Notes: generated by a model not told the origin, from the letters alone. A DNA stretch of 64,000 nucleotides from JAWKIW01 sp041394145 (GCA_041394145.1 JAWKIW010000004.1:124001-188000); one strand, 5' to 3'. Shown: positions 41,910-50,513, numbered from the stretch's first letter. Numbers and translations are program-made.

Positions 41910-44621
41910 TCAGGCGTCGTCGGCGAGGCGGGCGGTGGCGATGCGCCAGGGGCCGAGCTCGAAGGCCTCCCCGAGCTCGTCGACCAGGTTGCCGCGCAGG
42001 TCGACGAGCCAGCCGTGCCGACCCTCGATGGTCACCCTCGTCGGGTGGTCCGACGGGTTGAACACCCGCACCGTCAGGGTGCCCCCCTCCCGCACGACGG
42101 CGGAGACCTCGGCGCCGTGGACGGTGAGGGCGCTGCCGCGCTCGTCGGTGCGGTGGCCGGCGGCGGTGGCCTTCGCCGCGAGCAGCGGCGTGAACGCCTC
42201 GTCGGCCGCGGCGTAGGCGGCGGCGACGTCGTCGCCGGCCAGCAGCGCATAGCGCAGGACGTGTCGCCCCGGCAGCTGGGCCGCGGGCGTGGGGGTGGTC
42301 GGGCCCGCCGGCAGGGGTCGGTACGCCATCGGGCCCTGGGAGATGCGCCCGGTGCCGCGCAGCAGCGTCAGCGCGAGGGCGCCGGCGGTGGTCTCCTCGG
42401 CGCCGGGCTCGCCGTCGAGGTCGACCAGCTCGTACTCGAGCAGCCCGTCGTGCACCACGGTCAGCCCGCCGGCGAGGACGAACCGGCGCGACGGGTAGGT
42501 CGGCAACGGCCGCTCGGTGGGTCCGCCCTCGGCGGCCAGGCCTCGCTCGACCACGGCGAAGGCGCACTCGGCTCGGGAGCTCGCGGCCCGCTCGGGGAGC
42601 GGGAACCAGGCGCGCAGGCGGTGGTCGCGGGCGCGGTTGTCGAGCTCGGTCGTCACCCGCACCAGCGGCGAGCCGGCCTGCACCTCGACGACGGTCGTGA
42701 CCGGCACCTCGACCTCGCCGGTGCGGGCGCCGCCGGCGGCGTGGGAGGGCCAGCGGTAGGTGCGCACGACCTCCACCCGGGCCCGCAACGGGCCGGCCTC
42801 GGTCACGCGGACCTCGACGGCGTCGGCGTGATCGACCACCGCGTCGCCGGTCGGCGGGTTGTAGTTGTAGGTGTCGCCGGTGTCGCCGTCGTCGACGAGG
42901 CGACCGAGGCCCGCCGAGCCGGCGAGCGAGAACGACCCGTCGGCGGGATCGACGTCGACGGTGACCAGGCCGTTCGCCAGCTGCGGCCCACCGGTGGCAC
43001 CGCCGGCCTCGTCGACGGTCACGGGCGCGACGCCGAGCTCGTCGATCTCGGCCGGCTCCCAGCGGGCCCACCCGAAGCCGGGCACGTCCGCGGCCAGCGC
43101 CAGGACCTTCTGGGAGGGCGGCGTGCGGACGGTGAGGCGGGCCGGTGCGTCGGGTGCCTCGGCGGCGGCCAGGTTCACCTCGTCGCGCGCCGGTCCGCGG
43201 TAGCGACCGGTGGCGGCGGCCGGGTCGTGGAAGAGGCGCACGTCGAGCACGCCGTCCTCGTCGACGACGACCTCGGCGTCGTGCAGCTCGGGCATGTTGT
43301 CGAGCGCCGCCTGCACCAGCGTGGCGACGTCGGCCCGGGTGATGCCGTCGGACACGAGGTCGCCACCGCCGAGCTTGCGCACCTGGGTGCCGGGGATCGG
43401 GTCGTGGCCCGGTCGGCGCACCTCGATCAGGCCGCAGCGGGGTCGGGCCGTCGGGTTCACCGCCACCGTGCCCTCGAACGAGAAGGAGCGGGCCAGGGCG
43501 CCGACGGCCCGATCGGTGAGGCCCTCGGCGATGCGGGTCGCCTCTGCGTAGCGGTGCAGCACGGCGGCGTCGACCTCGTCGATCGAGCAGGCGCAGATCG
43601 AATCGTGGGCCGCGTTGCGCACGACCTCCCGCCACGCCTCGCGGAGGAAGGCGGCGGGCCAGCGCTCCGCCGGCAGGAACAGGGCGCTGAGCGGCTCCGC
43701 GACCCGCTCGAGGCTGCGCTCGGCCGTGGCGGCGGCCTGCTTGACGTCGACGCGGTTCGACCCGACGCCCATGAGCAGGTTGGCCCGGGCTCCCGAGCGC
43801 AGCTCACCCTGCCAGCGGGGGAGCGACCGCTCGCCGGTGGTCGTGTCCGACGCGGTGGCGGCGGCCACGTAGTCGGCCAGCGACCCCACCCGCAGGGTGT
43901 AGCGGTCCTGCGCGTCGTTGGCCTCGGCCACCACCCGGCCCAGCCACGGCTGCGGGCGCAGGTGGTCGGTGCCGTTCATCCAGAGGATCGGCCCCTCCTC
44001 GGGCAGGAACGACGCGAACCGCTCGACGAACCGGTCGACCATGGCGACGAGCTCCTTGGCGTCGTCGGGCAGGGTGGCGCCGTTGCCGTAGCCGTCGAGC
44101 AGGTAGGTGGCCCGCACCGACGAGCCGTCGGGCGCCACCCAGGTGAAGGCGTCGCGATCCACCGCGGCGGGCACGCCCCGCCAGACCACGGCGTCACCGA
44201 AGCCGGCCTGGGCGAGCAGCTGGGGCATCTGGGCGACGTGGCCGAACATGTCGGGCAGGTAGCCCACCGGCATCGCCCCGCCGAAGCCGGCCGCCGCCTC
44301 GAGGCCGAGCTGCAGGTCGCGCACCATCGTCTCGCCCGAGACGAGGAACTCGTCCATGAGGATGTACCAGGGCCCCATCGACAGCCGGCCACCGGCGGCC
44401 AGCCGACGCAGATCGGGCCCGCGCTCCGGGCGGATGGCGAGGTAGTCGTCGACCACCGCCATCTGGCCGTCGAGCTGGAAGTGGGCGTAGCCGGGGTCGG
44501 CGTCCATGAGCTCGAGGAGGTCGTCGACCAGCTCGACCAGCTGCAGGCGGAAGGTCTGGAACGGCAGGTACCACTCGCGGTCCCAGTGGGTGTGCGGGAC
44601 GATCACCACGTCGCGGGCCAT
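41910..44621 (-). CDS. GH38 alpha-mannosidase
   Basis: 903 residues, normal for bacterial class II alpha-mannosidases. The zinc/substrate motif VPHTHWDREWYLPFQTFR opens the protein, the nucleophile region GYLPDMFGHVAQMPQLL follows, and the mid-domain WREVVRNAAHDSICACSIDEVD holds the remaining zinc His and Asp. No signal peptide, so it acts in the cytoplasm, probably on mannosyl-glycerate, mannosyl-glycoside or imported oligomannose. ATG 44621 has TACGCT 7 nt upstream. Divergent from rpiB-like gene. Confidence 0.92.
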   Translation of the reverse strand: MARDVVIVPHTHWDREWYLPFQTFRLQLVELVDDLLELMDADPGYAHFQLDGQMAVVDDYLAIRPERGPDLRRLAAGGRLSMGPWYILMDEFLVSGETMVRDLQLGLEAAAGFGGAMPVGYLPDMFGHVAQMPQLLAQAGFGDAVVWRGVPAAVDRDAFTWVAPDGSSVRATYLLDGYGNGATLPDDAKELVAMVDRFVERFASFLPEEGPILWMNGTDHLRPQPWLGRVVAEANDAQDRYTLRVGSLADYVAAATASDTTTGERSLPRWQGELRSGARANLLMGVGSNRVDVKQAAATAERSLERVAEPLSALFLPAERWPAAFLREAWREVVRNAAHDSICACSIDEVDAAVLHRYAEATRIAEGLTDRAVGALARSFSFEGTVAVNPTARPRCGLIEVRRPGHDPIPGTQVRKLGGGDLVSDGITRADVATLVQAALDNMPELHDAEVVVDEDGVLDVRLFHDPAAATGRYRGPARDEVNLAAAEAPDAPARLTVRTPPSQKVLALAADVPGFGWARWEPAEIDELGVAPVTVDEAGGATGGPQLANGLVTVDVDPADGSFSLAGSAGLGRLVDDGDTGDTYNYNPPTGDAVVDHADAVEVRVTEAGPLRARVEVVRTYRWPSHAAGGARTGEVEVPVTTVVEVQAGSPLVRVTTELDNRARDHRLRAWFPLPERAASSRAECAFAVVERGLAAEGGPTERPLPTYPSRRFVLAGGLTVVHDGLLEYELVDLDGEPGAEETTAGALALTLLRGTGRISQGPMAYRPLPAGPTTPTPAAQLPGRHVLRYALLAGDDVAAAYAAADEAFTPLLAAKATAAGHRTDERGSALTVHGAEVSAVVREGGTLTVRVFNPSDHPTRVTIEGRHGWLVDLRGNLVDELGEAFELGPWRIATARLADDA

Positions 44622-44628
44622 GCCGGCG

Positions 44629-44634
44629 AGCGTA
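44629..44634 (-). promoter_or_regulatory. -10 element TACGCT, leaderless type
   Basis: Minus-strand TACGCT ends 7 nt before the alpha-mannosidase ATG at 44621. Confidence 0.5.
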
Positions 44635-44780
44635 GGCGTGGGTTCGAGGCGCCGCCCGCCGCCACACCGGTCGGCGGAGGGCCCCGGGATTCGTCGGCGG
44701 CAGACGCCGCTCGGTGCGCCCTGTCGCCGCGCGCGACGGCGGTCGCCCCGCCGCCGGCGGCGCCCGACCGAGCGGAGCCC

Positions 44781-44786
44781 TACGCT
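44781..44786 (+). promoter_or_regulatory. -10 element TACGCT, leaderless type
   Basis: TACGCT ends 8 nt before the GTG at 44795. Confidence 0.5.
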
Positions 44787-44794
44787 GACCGGCC

Positions 44795-45223
44795 GTGCGC
44801 ATCGCCTTCGGCGTCGACGAGCCCAACGCCGTCAGCGACGGGTTGCCGACCCGCCTGGCCGCCGCCGGGCACGAGGTGACCGTGGTCGCCCGTGACGAGC
44901 CGTGGCCCGACGTGGGGCGCCGGGTCGGTGAGGCCGTCGCCTCGGGCGAGGCCGACGTCGGCGTCGTGTGCTGCTGGACCGGCACCGGCGTGTCCATCGC
45001 CGCCAACAAGGTGCCGGGCGTGCGGGCGGCGCTGTGCACCGACGCCGAGACGGCGCGGGGTGCGAGGCGCTGGAACGACGCCAACGTCGTCGCCCTCGGG
45101 CTGCGGCTCACCTCCGAGGAGGTCGCCGGCGAGATCGTCGAGGCCTTCCTGTCGACGCCGGCCGACGACGCCGAGCGTGAGACCATCGCCCGCCTGAGCG
45201 ACACCGCGTCGCCGACCAACTAG
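44795..45223 (+). CDS. rpiB: RpiB/LacA/LacB-family sugar-phosphate isomerase
   Basis: 142 residues from GTG 44795. The Rossmann-like RpiB fold shows VGVVCCWTGTGVSIAANKVPGVRAALC, where the Cys of the family's G-x-C-G-x-T-G loop is the catalytic base, and the conserved ARRWNDANVVALGLR. This is divergent from textbook RpiB (which reads I-C-G-T-G-I-G), so another aldose-ketose phosphate isomerase activity is possible. It is followed by the GYD gene with only 9 bases between, each with its own -10 element. Confidence 0.82.
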   Translation: MRIAFGVDEPNAVSDGLPTRLAAAGHEVTVVARDEPWPDVGRRVGEAVASGEADVGVVCCWTGTGVSIAANKVPGVRAALCTDAETARGARRWNDANVVALGLRLTSEEVAGEIVEAFLSTPADDAERETIARLSDTASPTN

Positions 45224-45226
45224 GTT
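45221..45226 (+). promoter_or_regulatory. -10 element TAGGTT, leaderless type
   Basis: TAGGTT overlaps the preceding stop codon and ends 6 nt before the GYD-protein ATG at 45233. Confidence 0.5.
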
Positions 45227-45232
45227 GAGCTC

Positions 45233-45532
45233 ATGGCGAAGTTCGTGATGCTGTCCACGCTGGGGCCGGACGGGTCGGCGACGCTGCGGGAGAAGCCCGA
45301 GCGCATCAAGCAGGTCAACGGCGAGGTCGAGGCCATGGGGGGCCACGTGCTGCACCAGTACGCCCTGCTCGGCCAGTGGGACTTCGTGACCATCATCGAG
45401 GCGCCCGACGAGCTGACCATGGCCCGCATCGCCACCGAGCTCACGTCCCGGGGGACGCTCAAGACCCGCACGCTGGTGGCCATCGAGGTCGACGACCTCA
45501 TCCGGACCCTGCAGGAGGGACGCGAGGGCTGA
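45233..45532 (+). CDS. GYD-domain protein
   Basis: 99 residues, a single dimeric alpha/beta-barrel-like domain: KFVMLSTLGPDGSATLREKP, GGHVLHQYALLGQWDFVTIIEAPD and RTLVAIEVDDLI match the GYD family (the G-x-W-D-F strand replaces G-x-Y-D). Function of the family is unknown. Own promoter, 9 bases after the rpiB-like gene. Confidence 0.85.
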   Translation: MAKFVMLSTLGPDGSATLREKPERIKQVNGEVEAMGGHVLHQYALLGQWDFVTIIEAPDELTMARIATELTSRGTLKTRTLVAIEVDDLIRTLQEGREG

Positions 45533-45627
45533 CCCACCGCCGCCCGAACGGCGTTTCGGTCACCGATCGGCGTGCTCCTGCGCTCGGATCGATGACAAGA
45601 ACGCGAGGGGGGACGGCGGTCGTGCGG

Positions 45628-45996
45628 TCAGTACCACCAGGTGCCGCGCTTGCGCTCCTTGCGCACGTCGCGCGCGGCGATCTCGCCCGGTAGCTCGGCG
45701 TTGTCCGTGAGGCGGCGGACCCGGTAGCCGCGGTCGGTGGCCTCGATCACCTCGAAGCCACGACCCCAGCGCCGCTCCAGCGTGGAGCGCACCTCGATCT
45801 TGGTGCCGGGCTCGAGTCGGCCGCCGTCGTCGGGGTCTGGGTCCGACGATGTTCGTCGTTCGTCGATGACGGTCACGGTGGGCTCCTCGGTCGCATCCGG
45901 CGAGCCCTCGCTCGCCGCTCCGCCCCCGGGTAGTGAACCACGTCGCGCCGCGTCGTCCGAGGCGCGCGGTGGTTCGTTCCCCGTCCCGTCGCTCAC
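45628..45996 (-). CDS. Acidic-tailed small protein with SH3/KOW-like C-terminus
   Basis: 122 residues from GTG 45996. Residues 1-58 are acidic, Pro/Ser-rich and probably disordered. Residues 60-122 form a compact beta-barrel-like segment: PGTKIEVRSTLERRWGRGFEVIEATDRGYRVRRL ends in a very basic, aromatic tail KERKRGTWWY. This resembles Tudor/SH3-type or KOW domains that bind nucleic acid or proteins. Family not recognised; function unknown. Confidence 0.7.
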   Translation of the reverse strand: MSDGTGNEPPRASDDAARRGSLPGGGAASEGSPDATEEPTVTVIDERRTSSDPDPDDGGRLEPGTKIEVRSTLERRWGRGFEVIEATDRGYRVRRLTDNAELPGEIAARDVRKERKRGTWWY

Positions 45997-46050
45997 GCTT
46001 CACACCCCTGACACGTGACGGCCGGTCCGGCCGTCATCCAGGCGTCAGTC

Positions 46051-46530
46051 TCACCCGAACACCACCGTCGGTTCCACCACGACCTCGGTGCGCAGGCTGT
46101 TGGCGATGAAGCACTCGCGGTGGGCGACCGCCACCAGGCGGCGGACCCGATCCTCGGTCGGGCGTCCGTCTCGGCGCCGGATCGTGATGCGGGGACGCAG
46201 CGTGATGCGGGTGAGCCGCACCGGCGGGTCGTCCTCGGGCATCACCGCGTCCGCCTCGTCGTCGTAGGCGACCACGTCGATGCGGGCGCGCGCCGCCACG
46301 GCGAGGAAGGACAGCAGCTGGCACGACGAGGCGGCGGCCACGACGAGCTGCTCGGGGTTCACGAGGGCTGGCTCGCCGCGGAAGGCGGGGTCCGACGAGA
46401 GCACGAGCTCGGTCTCCGCCGGGGGTGCCGTCACCACGTGCCGCCGGTCGTAGGCCTCGTAGCCGACCGCCGTCGACCCCTCCCAGCGGCAGGTGGTCCG
46501 GTAGCGGTGGACCGAGTTGCCCGTGGACAT
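46051..46530 (-). CDS. OsmC-family protein
   Basis: 159 residues. Two peroxidatic-type Cys in the family positions: NPEQLVVAAASSCQLLSFLA and AHRECFIANSLRTEV, with the basic residues expected beside the second Cys. OsmC/Ohr proteins reduce organic hydroperoxides with dithiol reductants. GAGACT ends 6 nt before the ATG, so it may be leaderless. Divergent from selD. Confidence 0.9.
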   Translation of the reverse strand: MSTGNSVHRYRTTCRWEGSTAVGYEAYDRRHVVTAPPAETELVLSSDPAFRGEPALVNPEQLVVAAASSCQLLSFLAVAARARIDVVAYDDEADAVMPEDDPPVRLTRITLRPRITIRRRDGRPTEDRVRRLVAVAHRECFIANSLRTEVVVEPTVVFG

Positions 46531-46570
46531 GGCCCCAGTCTCGTCCGAGGGAGGGGACCCGGTCGACCGG

Positions 46571-46576
46571 TAGCCT
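46571..46576 (+). promoter_or_regulatory. -10 element TAGCCT, leaderless type
   Basis: TAGCCT ends 7 nt before the selD ATG at 46584. Confidence 0.5.
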
Positions 46577-46583
46577 GCCGGCC

Positions 46584-47621
46584 ATGACTGCGGTGCGACC
46601 CGATGCCACCGACGTGCTGGCCGACCTGCGACTGACCGAGTGGACCTCGTGTGGCGGGTGCGCCGCCAAGTGGGGGGCGTCGCTGCTCGGCGACCTCGTC
46701 TCGTCGCTCGGCTCGAGCCTCGACTCCTCGCTGCTCGTCGGCCTGGCGCCCTTCGACGACGCCGCCGTCTACAAGATCAGCGACGACGTCGCCCTGGTGT
46801 CGACCACCGACTTCTTCCCGCCGTTGGTCGACCACCCGGCCGACTTCGGTGCCATCGCCGCCGCCAACGCCCTGAGCGACGTGTTCGCCATGGGTGGGCG
46901 GGTGGCCATCGCCATCAACATCTCGGCCTTCCCCGAGCGCCTCCCCCGCGAGGCCATCGCCGCCATCCTCGGGGCCGCCGCCGAGGTGGTGGCCGAGGCC
47001 GGCGGCTCGGTGGCCGGCGGCCACACCATCCGCTCCGACGAGCCGATCTTCGGCCTGGCCGTGCAGGGGCTGGTGCACCCCGACCGGATCCTGACCAAGG
47101 GCGGGGCCCGGCCCGGCGACGTGCTCGTGCTGTCCAAGCCGGTGGGCACGGGCATCGTCCTCGCGGCGGGCTCCGAGGCCGACAAGGCCACCGCCGTCGC
47201 CGGCATGCGCCGCCTCAACCGAGCCGCCTCCGAGGCGCTGGTGGCGCTCGGCGACGCCGTGCACGCCGCCACCGACGTCACCGGCTTCGGCCTGTTCGGC
47301 CACGGCTGGGAGGTGGCCGAGCGCTCCGGTGTGCAGGTCGTGCTCGACCTGGCGTCGGTCCCGGCCTACCCGGGCGCCCGGGAGGCCGCCTCGGCGGGCA
47401 CCCGCACCGGTGGCGACCCCCGCAACCGGGCCTACCTGGAGGGCCACCTCGAGGTGGCGCCGGGGGTGTCCGCCGCCGACGAAGCGCTCGGCTTCGACCC
47501 CCAGACCTCGGGCGGCCTGCTCGCCGCCGCCGATCCCTCAGCGGTGCCCGCGCTCGTCGACGCCGGCTTCACCGTTGTCGGCGCCATCGAGCCCGGTCCC
47601 GCCGCCGTGAGGGCCACCTGA
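46584..47621 (+). CDS. selD: Selenide, water dikinase (selenophosphate synthetase)
   Basis: 345 residues, normal length. The active-site segment TSCGGCAAKWG has Cys26 and Lys29 where E. coli SelD has Cys17 and Lys20; it encodes Cys, not Sec (TGC). ATP-binding Asp motifs PFDDAAVYKISDDVALVSTTDFF, NALSDVFAMGG and GGHTIRSDEPIFGLAV follow, and TDVTGFGLFGHGWE and FDPQTSGGLL are intact. It makes selenophosphate from selenide and ATP. No selA, selB, selC or mnmH was found in the window, so whether Se goes to selenocysteine, selenouridine or a cofactor is open. Confidence 0.95.
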   Translation: MTAVRPDATDVLADLRLTEWTSCGGCAAKWGASLLGDLVSSLGSSLDSSLLVGLAPFDDAAVYKISDDVALVSTTDFFPPLVDHPADFGAIAAANALSDVFAMGGRVAIAINISAFPERLPREAIAAILGAAAEVVAEAGGSVAGGHTIRSDEPIFGLAVQGLVHPDRILTKGGARPGDVLVLSKPVGTGIVLAAGSEADKATAVAGMRRLNRAASEALVALGDAVHAATDVTGFGLFGHGWEVAERSGVQVVLDLASVPAYPGAREAASAGTRTGGDPRNRAYLEGHLEVAPGVSAADEALGFDPQTSGGLLAAADPSAVPALVDAGFTVVGAIEPGPAAVRAT

Positions 47622-47766
47622 TCGCGGCGGCCGCCCGTTCGCCGCTGGACGCGTGCGGCGCGGTGTCCCCGCCCCCACCGGGGAGCGCGGCGGCAAGGGC
47701 GCGGCAGGCACGGCCTCGCGCTCGCGCCCCGTGGACGGCGCCGGTGACGGGCTCGGCGCCGGTGGG

Positions 47767-48513
47767 TCAGGTGGCGGGGATGGTGACCTCGGCGCGGACG
47801 CCGGCGTGCTCGAAGCGTCGCAGCACTCGGTCGACGCTGCGGGGGTCGTCGGGGTCGGCCTCGAGCAGCGCCCTGACGAGGCGGCCCTTGGCCGCCTTGC
47901 CGGTGTGGCCGGCGACGCGGCCGTTCTGGTCGACCAGCCGGACGCGCCGGAGGTCGTAGCGGTCGGGCGTCGGCTCCCAGGCTGCGGCGTGCTCGTCGGG
48001 GAGCAGGTCGATCACCAGCCGGCCCCGCAGCCGGCGGTTCAAGGCCGCCGACAGGTCGTCGCGCCACCAGCGGTCGAGCCGCCCGAGGTCGCCGAGGCGG
48101 ACCGAGAGCTTGAGCCGGAAGTCGGGGATCGGATCGGTGAGCGCCGAGACGCCGGTGAGCGCGGTCACGACGAGGATCGACGACCGGGCCCGGGCGCGGG
48201 TCGCCCGGTCGAGCGATGCCACGTCGAGGTGGTCCCACACCACGCCGGTGAACCGCCGCCACGCCGGCCGCGTGGGGGCGCCGAGCAGGTGGCGGTTGAC
48301 CAGCTGCGCCCGGTCGAGCTCGGGGCCGCGCACGCCGAGCAGCTTGGCGTCGCCGCCGCCGATGGCCGCCAGCGCCTCGGCGACGGCTCGGCGGCGGTCG
48401 CCGAGGGCCCGGCCGAACGGGCCCGACGCCGGGTCCCAAGGTCGCCCGCCACCGAGCGGTGCCTTCCCCTCCGAGGGTGGGACCAGGACGGCGAGCCGGC
48501 GGCGCGCGGTCAT
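47767..48513 (-). CDS. yaaA: YaaA-family (DUF328) protein
   Basis: 248 residues from ATG 48513. The N-terminal VLVPPSEGKAP and the C-terminal basic segment HTGKAAKGRLVRALL, with RLLPDEHAAAW-like strand before it, match YaaA/DUF328, a DNA-binding peroxide-stress protein that lowers free iron after H2O2 exposure in E. coli. No promoter or partner recognised. Upstream in-frame sequence to 48879 looks like antisense of the next gene and was excluded. Confidence 0.85.
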   Translation of the reverse strand: MTARRRLAVLVPPSEGKAPLGGGRPWDPASGPFGRALGDRRRAVAEALAAIGGGDAKLLGVRGPELDRAQLVNRHLLGAPTRPAWRRFTGVVWDHLDVASLDRATRARARSSILVVTALTGVSALTDPIPDFRLKLSVRLGDLGRLDRWWRDDLSAALNRRLRGRLVIDLLPDEHAAAWEPTPDRYDLRRVRLVDQNGRVAGHTGKAAKGRLVRALLEADPDDPRSVDRVLRRFEHAGVRAEVTIPAT

Positions 48514-48587
48514 CGTCGGGCGTCTCGCACCGGTCGGCGCGACGGGCGCGGGTCCGCCTCCGTGGTGGCGCGCACGAGCGAGTCGTG

Positions 48588-49148
48588 TCAGCGGCGAGGG
48601 GCGACGGCGGCAGCCAGGGCGAGCGCGCCGAGCACGGTGCCGCCCTTGTTGACGAGGGCGAGCGCCGGGCTGGTCTCGGCGGCCTCGTCGCCCTGCAGCC
48701 AGCGGGGGCGCTGGTTGACCCCGCCGATGGCCAGCACGGACCCGGCGGAGCCGATGGACAGGATCGAGCCGGCCGAGCCGATCGACAGCACGGAGCCGGC
48801 CGAGCCGATCGACACCAGCGAGCCCACCGAGCCGGCGGATCCGACGGAGCCGAACGACCAGAGCGACAGCACCGACCACATCGACCCCTGCGAGCGCACG
48901 GAGGCGAACGACCAGCGGGACTCGTTCGACCAGACCGACCAGCCCGTCTCCCGGAGCCGCTCGACCAGCTCGGGCCGCCGGTGGCGGGCCTCGTGTCGGG
49001 CACGGCGACCGAGTCGACGTCCTCGTTCGACGGCCCGCCGCGCCGTCGTGCGCCCGAACGACGCCGTGTGCCGGGCGCCGAGGCGGGCGAGGTCGAGCGC
49101 GGCGATGGCGAGCTCGTGGTCGGTGGTGGCGGGGGCGGTCTCGGCCAT
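48588..49148 (-). CDS. Protein with 23 in-register Ser-x-x triplets
   Basis: 186 residues; ATG 49148 has TAGCGT 7 nt upstream. Residues 1-70 are helical and basic (RRAVERGRRLGRRARHEARH). From Ser71 to Ser137 every third residue is Ser, first as SVW, SNE, SRW, SFA units and later as three near-identical nonads SIGSAGSVL / SIGSAGSIL. After Ala140 come a short basic link and a hydrophobic C-terminal segment (TVLGALALAAAVAP), perhaps a membrane helix. A strict three-residue period suggests a solenoid or polyproline-like array displayed on a membrane anchor. I recall comparable repeats in other actinobacteria, but no function. Confidence 0.75.
   Translation of the reverse strand: MAETAPATTDHELAIAALDLARLGARHTASFGRTTARRAVERGRRLGRRARHEARHRRPELVERLRETGWSVWSNESRWSFASVRSQGSMWSVLSLWSFGSVGSAGSVGSLVSIGSAGSVLSIGSAGSILSIGSAGSVLAIGGVNQRPRWLQGDEAAETSPALALVNKGGTVLGALALAAAVAPRR
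48738..48938. repeat. Coding triplet/27-bp repeat (Ser-x-x array)
   Basis: Minus-strand codons for Ser71-Ser137 of the gene at 48588; the 5' part on the plus strand includes three 27-nt near-repeats built from GAGCCGATCGACAGCA-type units. Confidence 0.8.
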
Positions 49149-49155
49149 GGATCCG

Positions 49156-49161
49156 ACGCTA
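49156..49161 (-). promoter_or_regulatory. -10 element TAGCGT, leaderless type
   Basis: Minus-strand TAGCGT ends 7 nt before the ATG at 49148. Confidence 0.5.
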
Positions 49162-49260
49162 GTTCGCCACTCGGGCCTCGGACCGGTCGACCGCCGGCCG
49201 AGCCGACCAGGCCGACCGGGTGCGGCCACGGCGGTGTGGGGGTGGGGTGGGGCGCTCCGG

Positions 49261-49266
49261 TACGGT
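49261..49266 (+). promoter_or_regulatory. -10 element TACGGT, leaderless type
   Basis: TACGGT ends 8 nt before the rnhB ATG. The flank, a GGGGTGG-rich stretch then CCGGTACGGTCG, is nearly the same as that upstream of the membrane-protein gene at 52817. Confidence 0.5.
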
Positions 49267-49274
49267 CGTCGGCG

Positions 49275-49973
49275 ATGGCCCGCCTCCGCGCCGCCCTGCG
49301 AGCCCAGGCGCCCACCCGCGACGCCGAGCGTCAGCTGTGGGCCGAGGGCTTCGACGTCGTGGTCGGGATGGACGAGGTGGGCCGGGGCTCGTGGGCGGGC
49401 CCGCTGGTGGTCGGCGCTGCGGTGATCCCGAAGGACCGCCGGATCGTCGGGGTGCGCGACTCGAAGATGCTCACCGAGGCCGAGCGCGAGGCGGTGTTCG
49501 ACAAGGTGGCGGCCTGGTGCGACGCCTGGGCCGTCGGGGCGGCGTCGCAGCCCGAGTGCGACGAGCTCGGCATGTCCGCGGCGCAGAAGCTGGCGGCGCG
49601 GCGGGCCCTCGACGGCCTCGGCGTCACCCCCGACCGGGTGCTTCTCGACGGCAGCTGGGACTTCGTGGGCGGCGGCATCGTCACCCGGCTCGTCAAGGGC
49701 GACGCTCGCTGCGTGTCGATCGCGGCGGCGTCGATCCTGGCCAAGGTCAGCCGGGACCGGGTCATGCGGGCCGAGGCCGAGCACTTCCCCGGCTACGACT
49801 TCGAGTTCAACAAGGGCTATCCGTGCCCGCGGCACAAGGCGGCCCTCCAGGCCTACGGGCCCACGAGCATCCACCGCCGCTCCTGGGTGTTCATGGAGTC
49901 GATCCCGTGGACGGGCATCCCGAGGGTCCGCCCGGCCGAGCCGGACGACCCGCAGCTCTCGCTGTTCGGTTGA
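49275..49973 (+). CDS. rnhB: Ribonuclease HII
   Basis: 232 residues. Catalytic D-E-D-D residues are visible: GMDEVGRGSWAGPL, VLLDGSWDF and CVSIAAASILAKVSRDR, with PTSIHRRSW near the C-terminus. The first 25 residues are a short basic extension. It removes ribonucleotides from DNA:RNA hybrids. Single gene with a leaderless-type promoter. Confidence 0.95.
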   Translation: MARLRAALRAQAPTRDAERQLWAEGFDVVVGMDEVGRGSWAGPLVVGAAVIPKDRRIVGVRDSKMLTEAEREAVFDKVAAWCDAWAVGAASQPECDELGMSAAQKLAARRALDGLGVTPDRVLLDGSWDFVGGGIVTRLVKGDARCVSIAAASILAKVSRDRVMRAEAEHFPGYDFEFNKGYPCPRHKAALQAYGPTSIHRRSWVFMESIPWTGIPRVRPAEPDDPQLSLFG

Positions 49974-50171
49974 CCTCCCTGCCCGCCACCCCGGCGCGGT
50001 CTCGCCCGGTTCGGGGACACCGACGAGGCGGTGCCGCGCTCCGGTCGGCCCGGCCCTGTTCGACGGACCTCTCGTCTGCGATGTGGCGGGTGCGACCAGC
50101 TCGCCGGTGCTGCTCGGCTCGCGTCGGGGGCGCGGCCGCGGCGTCGGTGCGGCAGACGCCGGGCAGACCGA

Positions 50172-50513
50172 TCAGGCGAAGCGCTGCCAGGCGGCTTGGC
50201 GGCTGACGCCGAGGGCCTCGCCGATGCGGGCCCAGCTCACGTCCCGGCCGCGCAGGAGGTCGACGAGCCCACGGAGGCCGGTGTCGGCCGCCGCCACGTT
50301 GCGGTCGGCCGCGGGGAGGCGGGCGAGCAGGGACTCGTCGGTCTCCGCCGACATCGACGGGAACGGGACCGAGGGGTCGGCCAGGATGCGGTCGCAGGCG
50401 GCGACGCAGGCGTCGCAGATGTGCCCGGCGGCGCCGGCGAGGAGACGGTCGACCTCCCGCGCCGTTCGGAGGCAGAAGCTGCACGAGAGCTCGGCGTCGT
50501 CCATGCCCGCCAT
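50172..50513 (-). CDS. ClpX-type C4 zinc-finger protein with C-terminal helix-turn-helix
   Basis: About 113 residues from ATG 50513 (a second ATG at 50504). The N-terminal zinc site is C-x2-C then C-x2-C (SCSFCLRTA and HICDACVAACD), as in the ClpX zinc-binding domain, but no AAA+ domain follows. The C-terminal 30 residues, GLVDLLRGRDVSWARIGEALGVSRQAAWQRF, are a helix-turn-helix resembling the DNA-binding segments of small regulators. A perfect 8-bp-arm palindrome lies just upstream, suggesting autoregulation. Family of small ClpX-ZBD regulators; target unknown. Confidence 0.8.
   Translation of the reverse strand: MAGMDDAELSCSFCLRTAREVDRLLAGAAGHICDACVAACDRILADPSVPFPSMSAETDESLLARLPAADRNVAAADTGLRGLVDLLRGRDVSWARIGEALGVSRQAAWQRFA

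Noticed and set aside
44795..45532. Fusion of the RpiB-like and GYD genes
   Set aside because: Separate stops and starts, with a -10 element overlapping the stop of the first.
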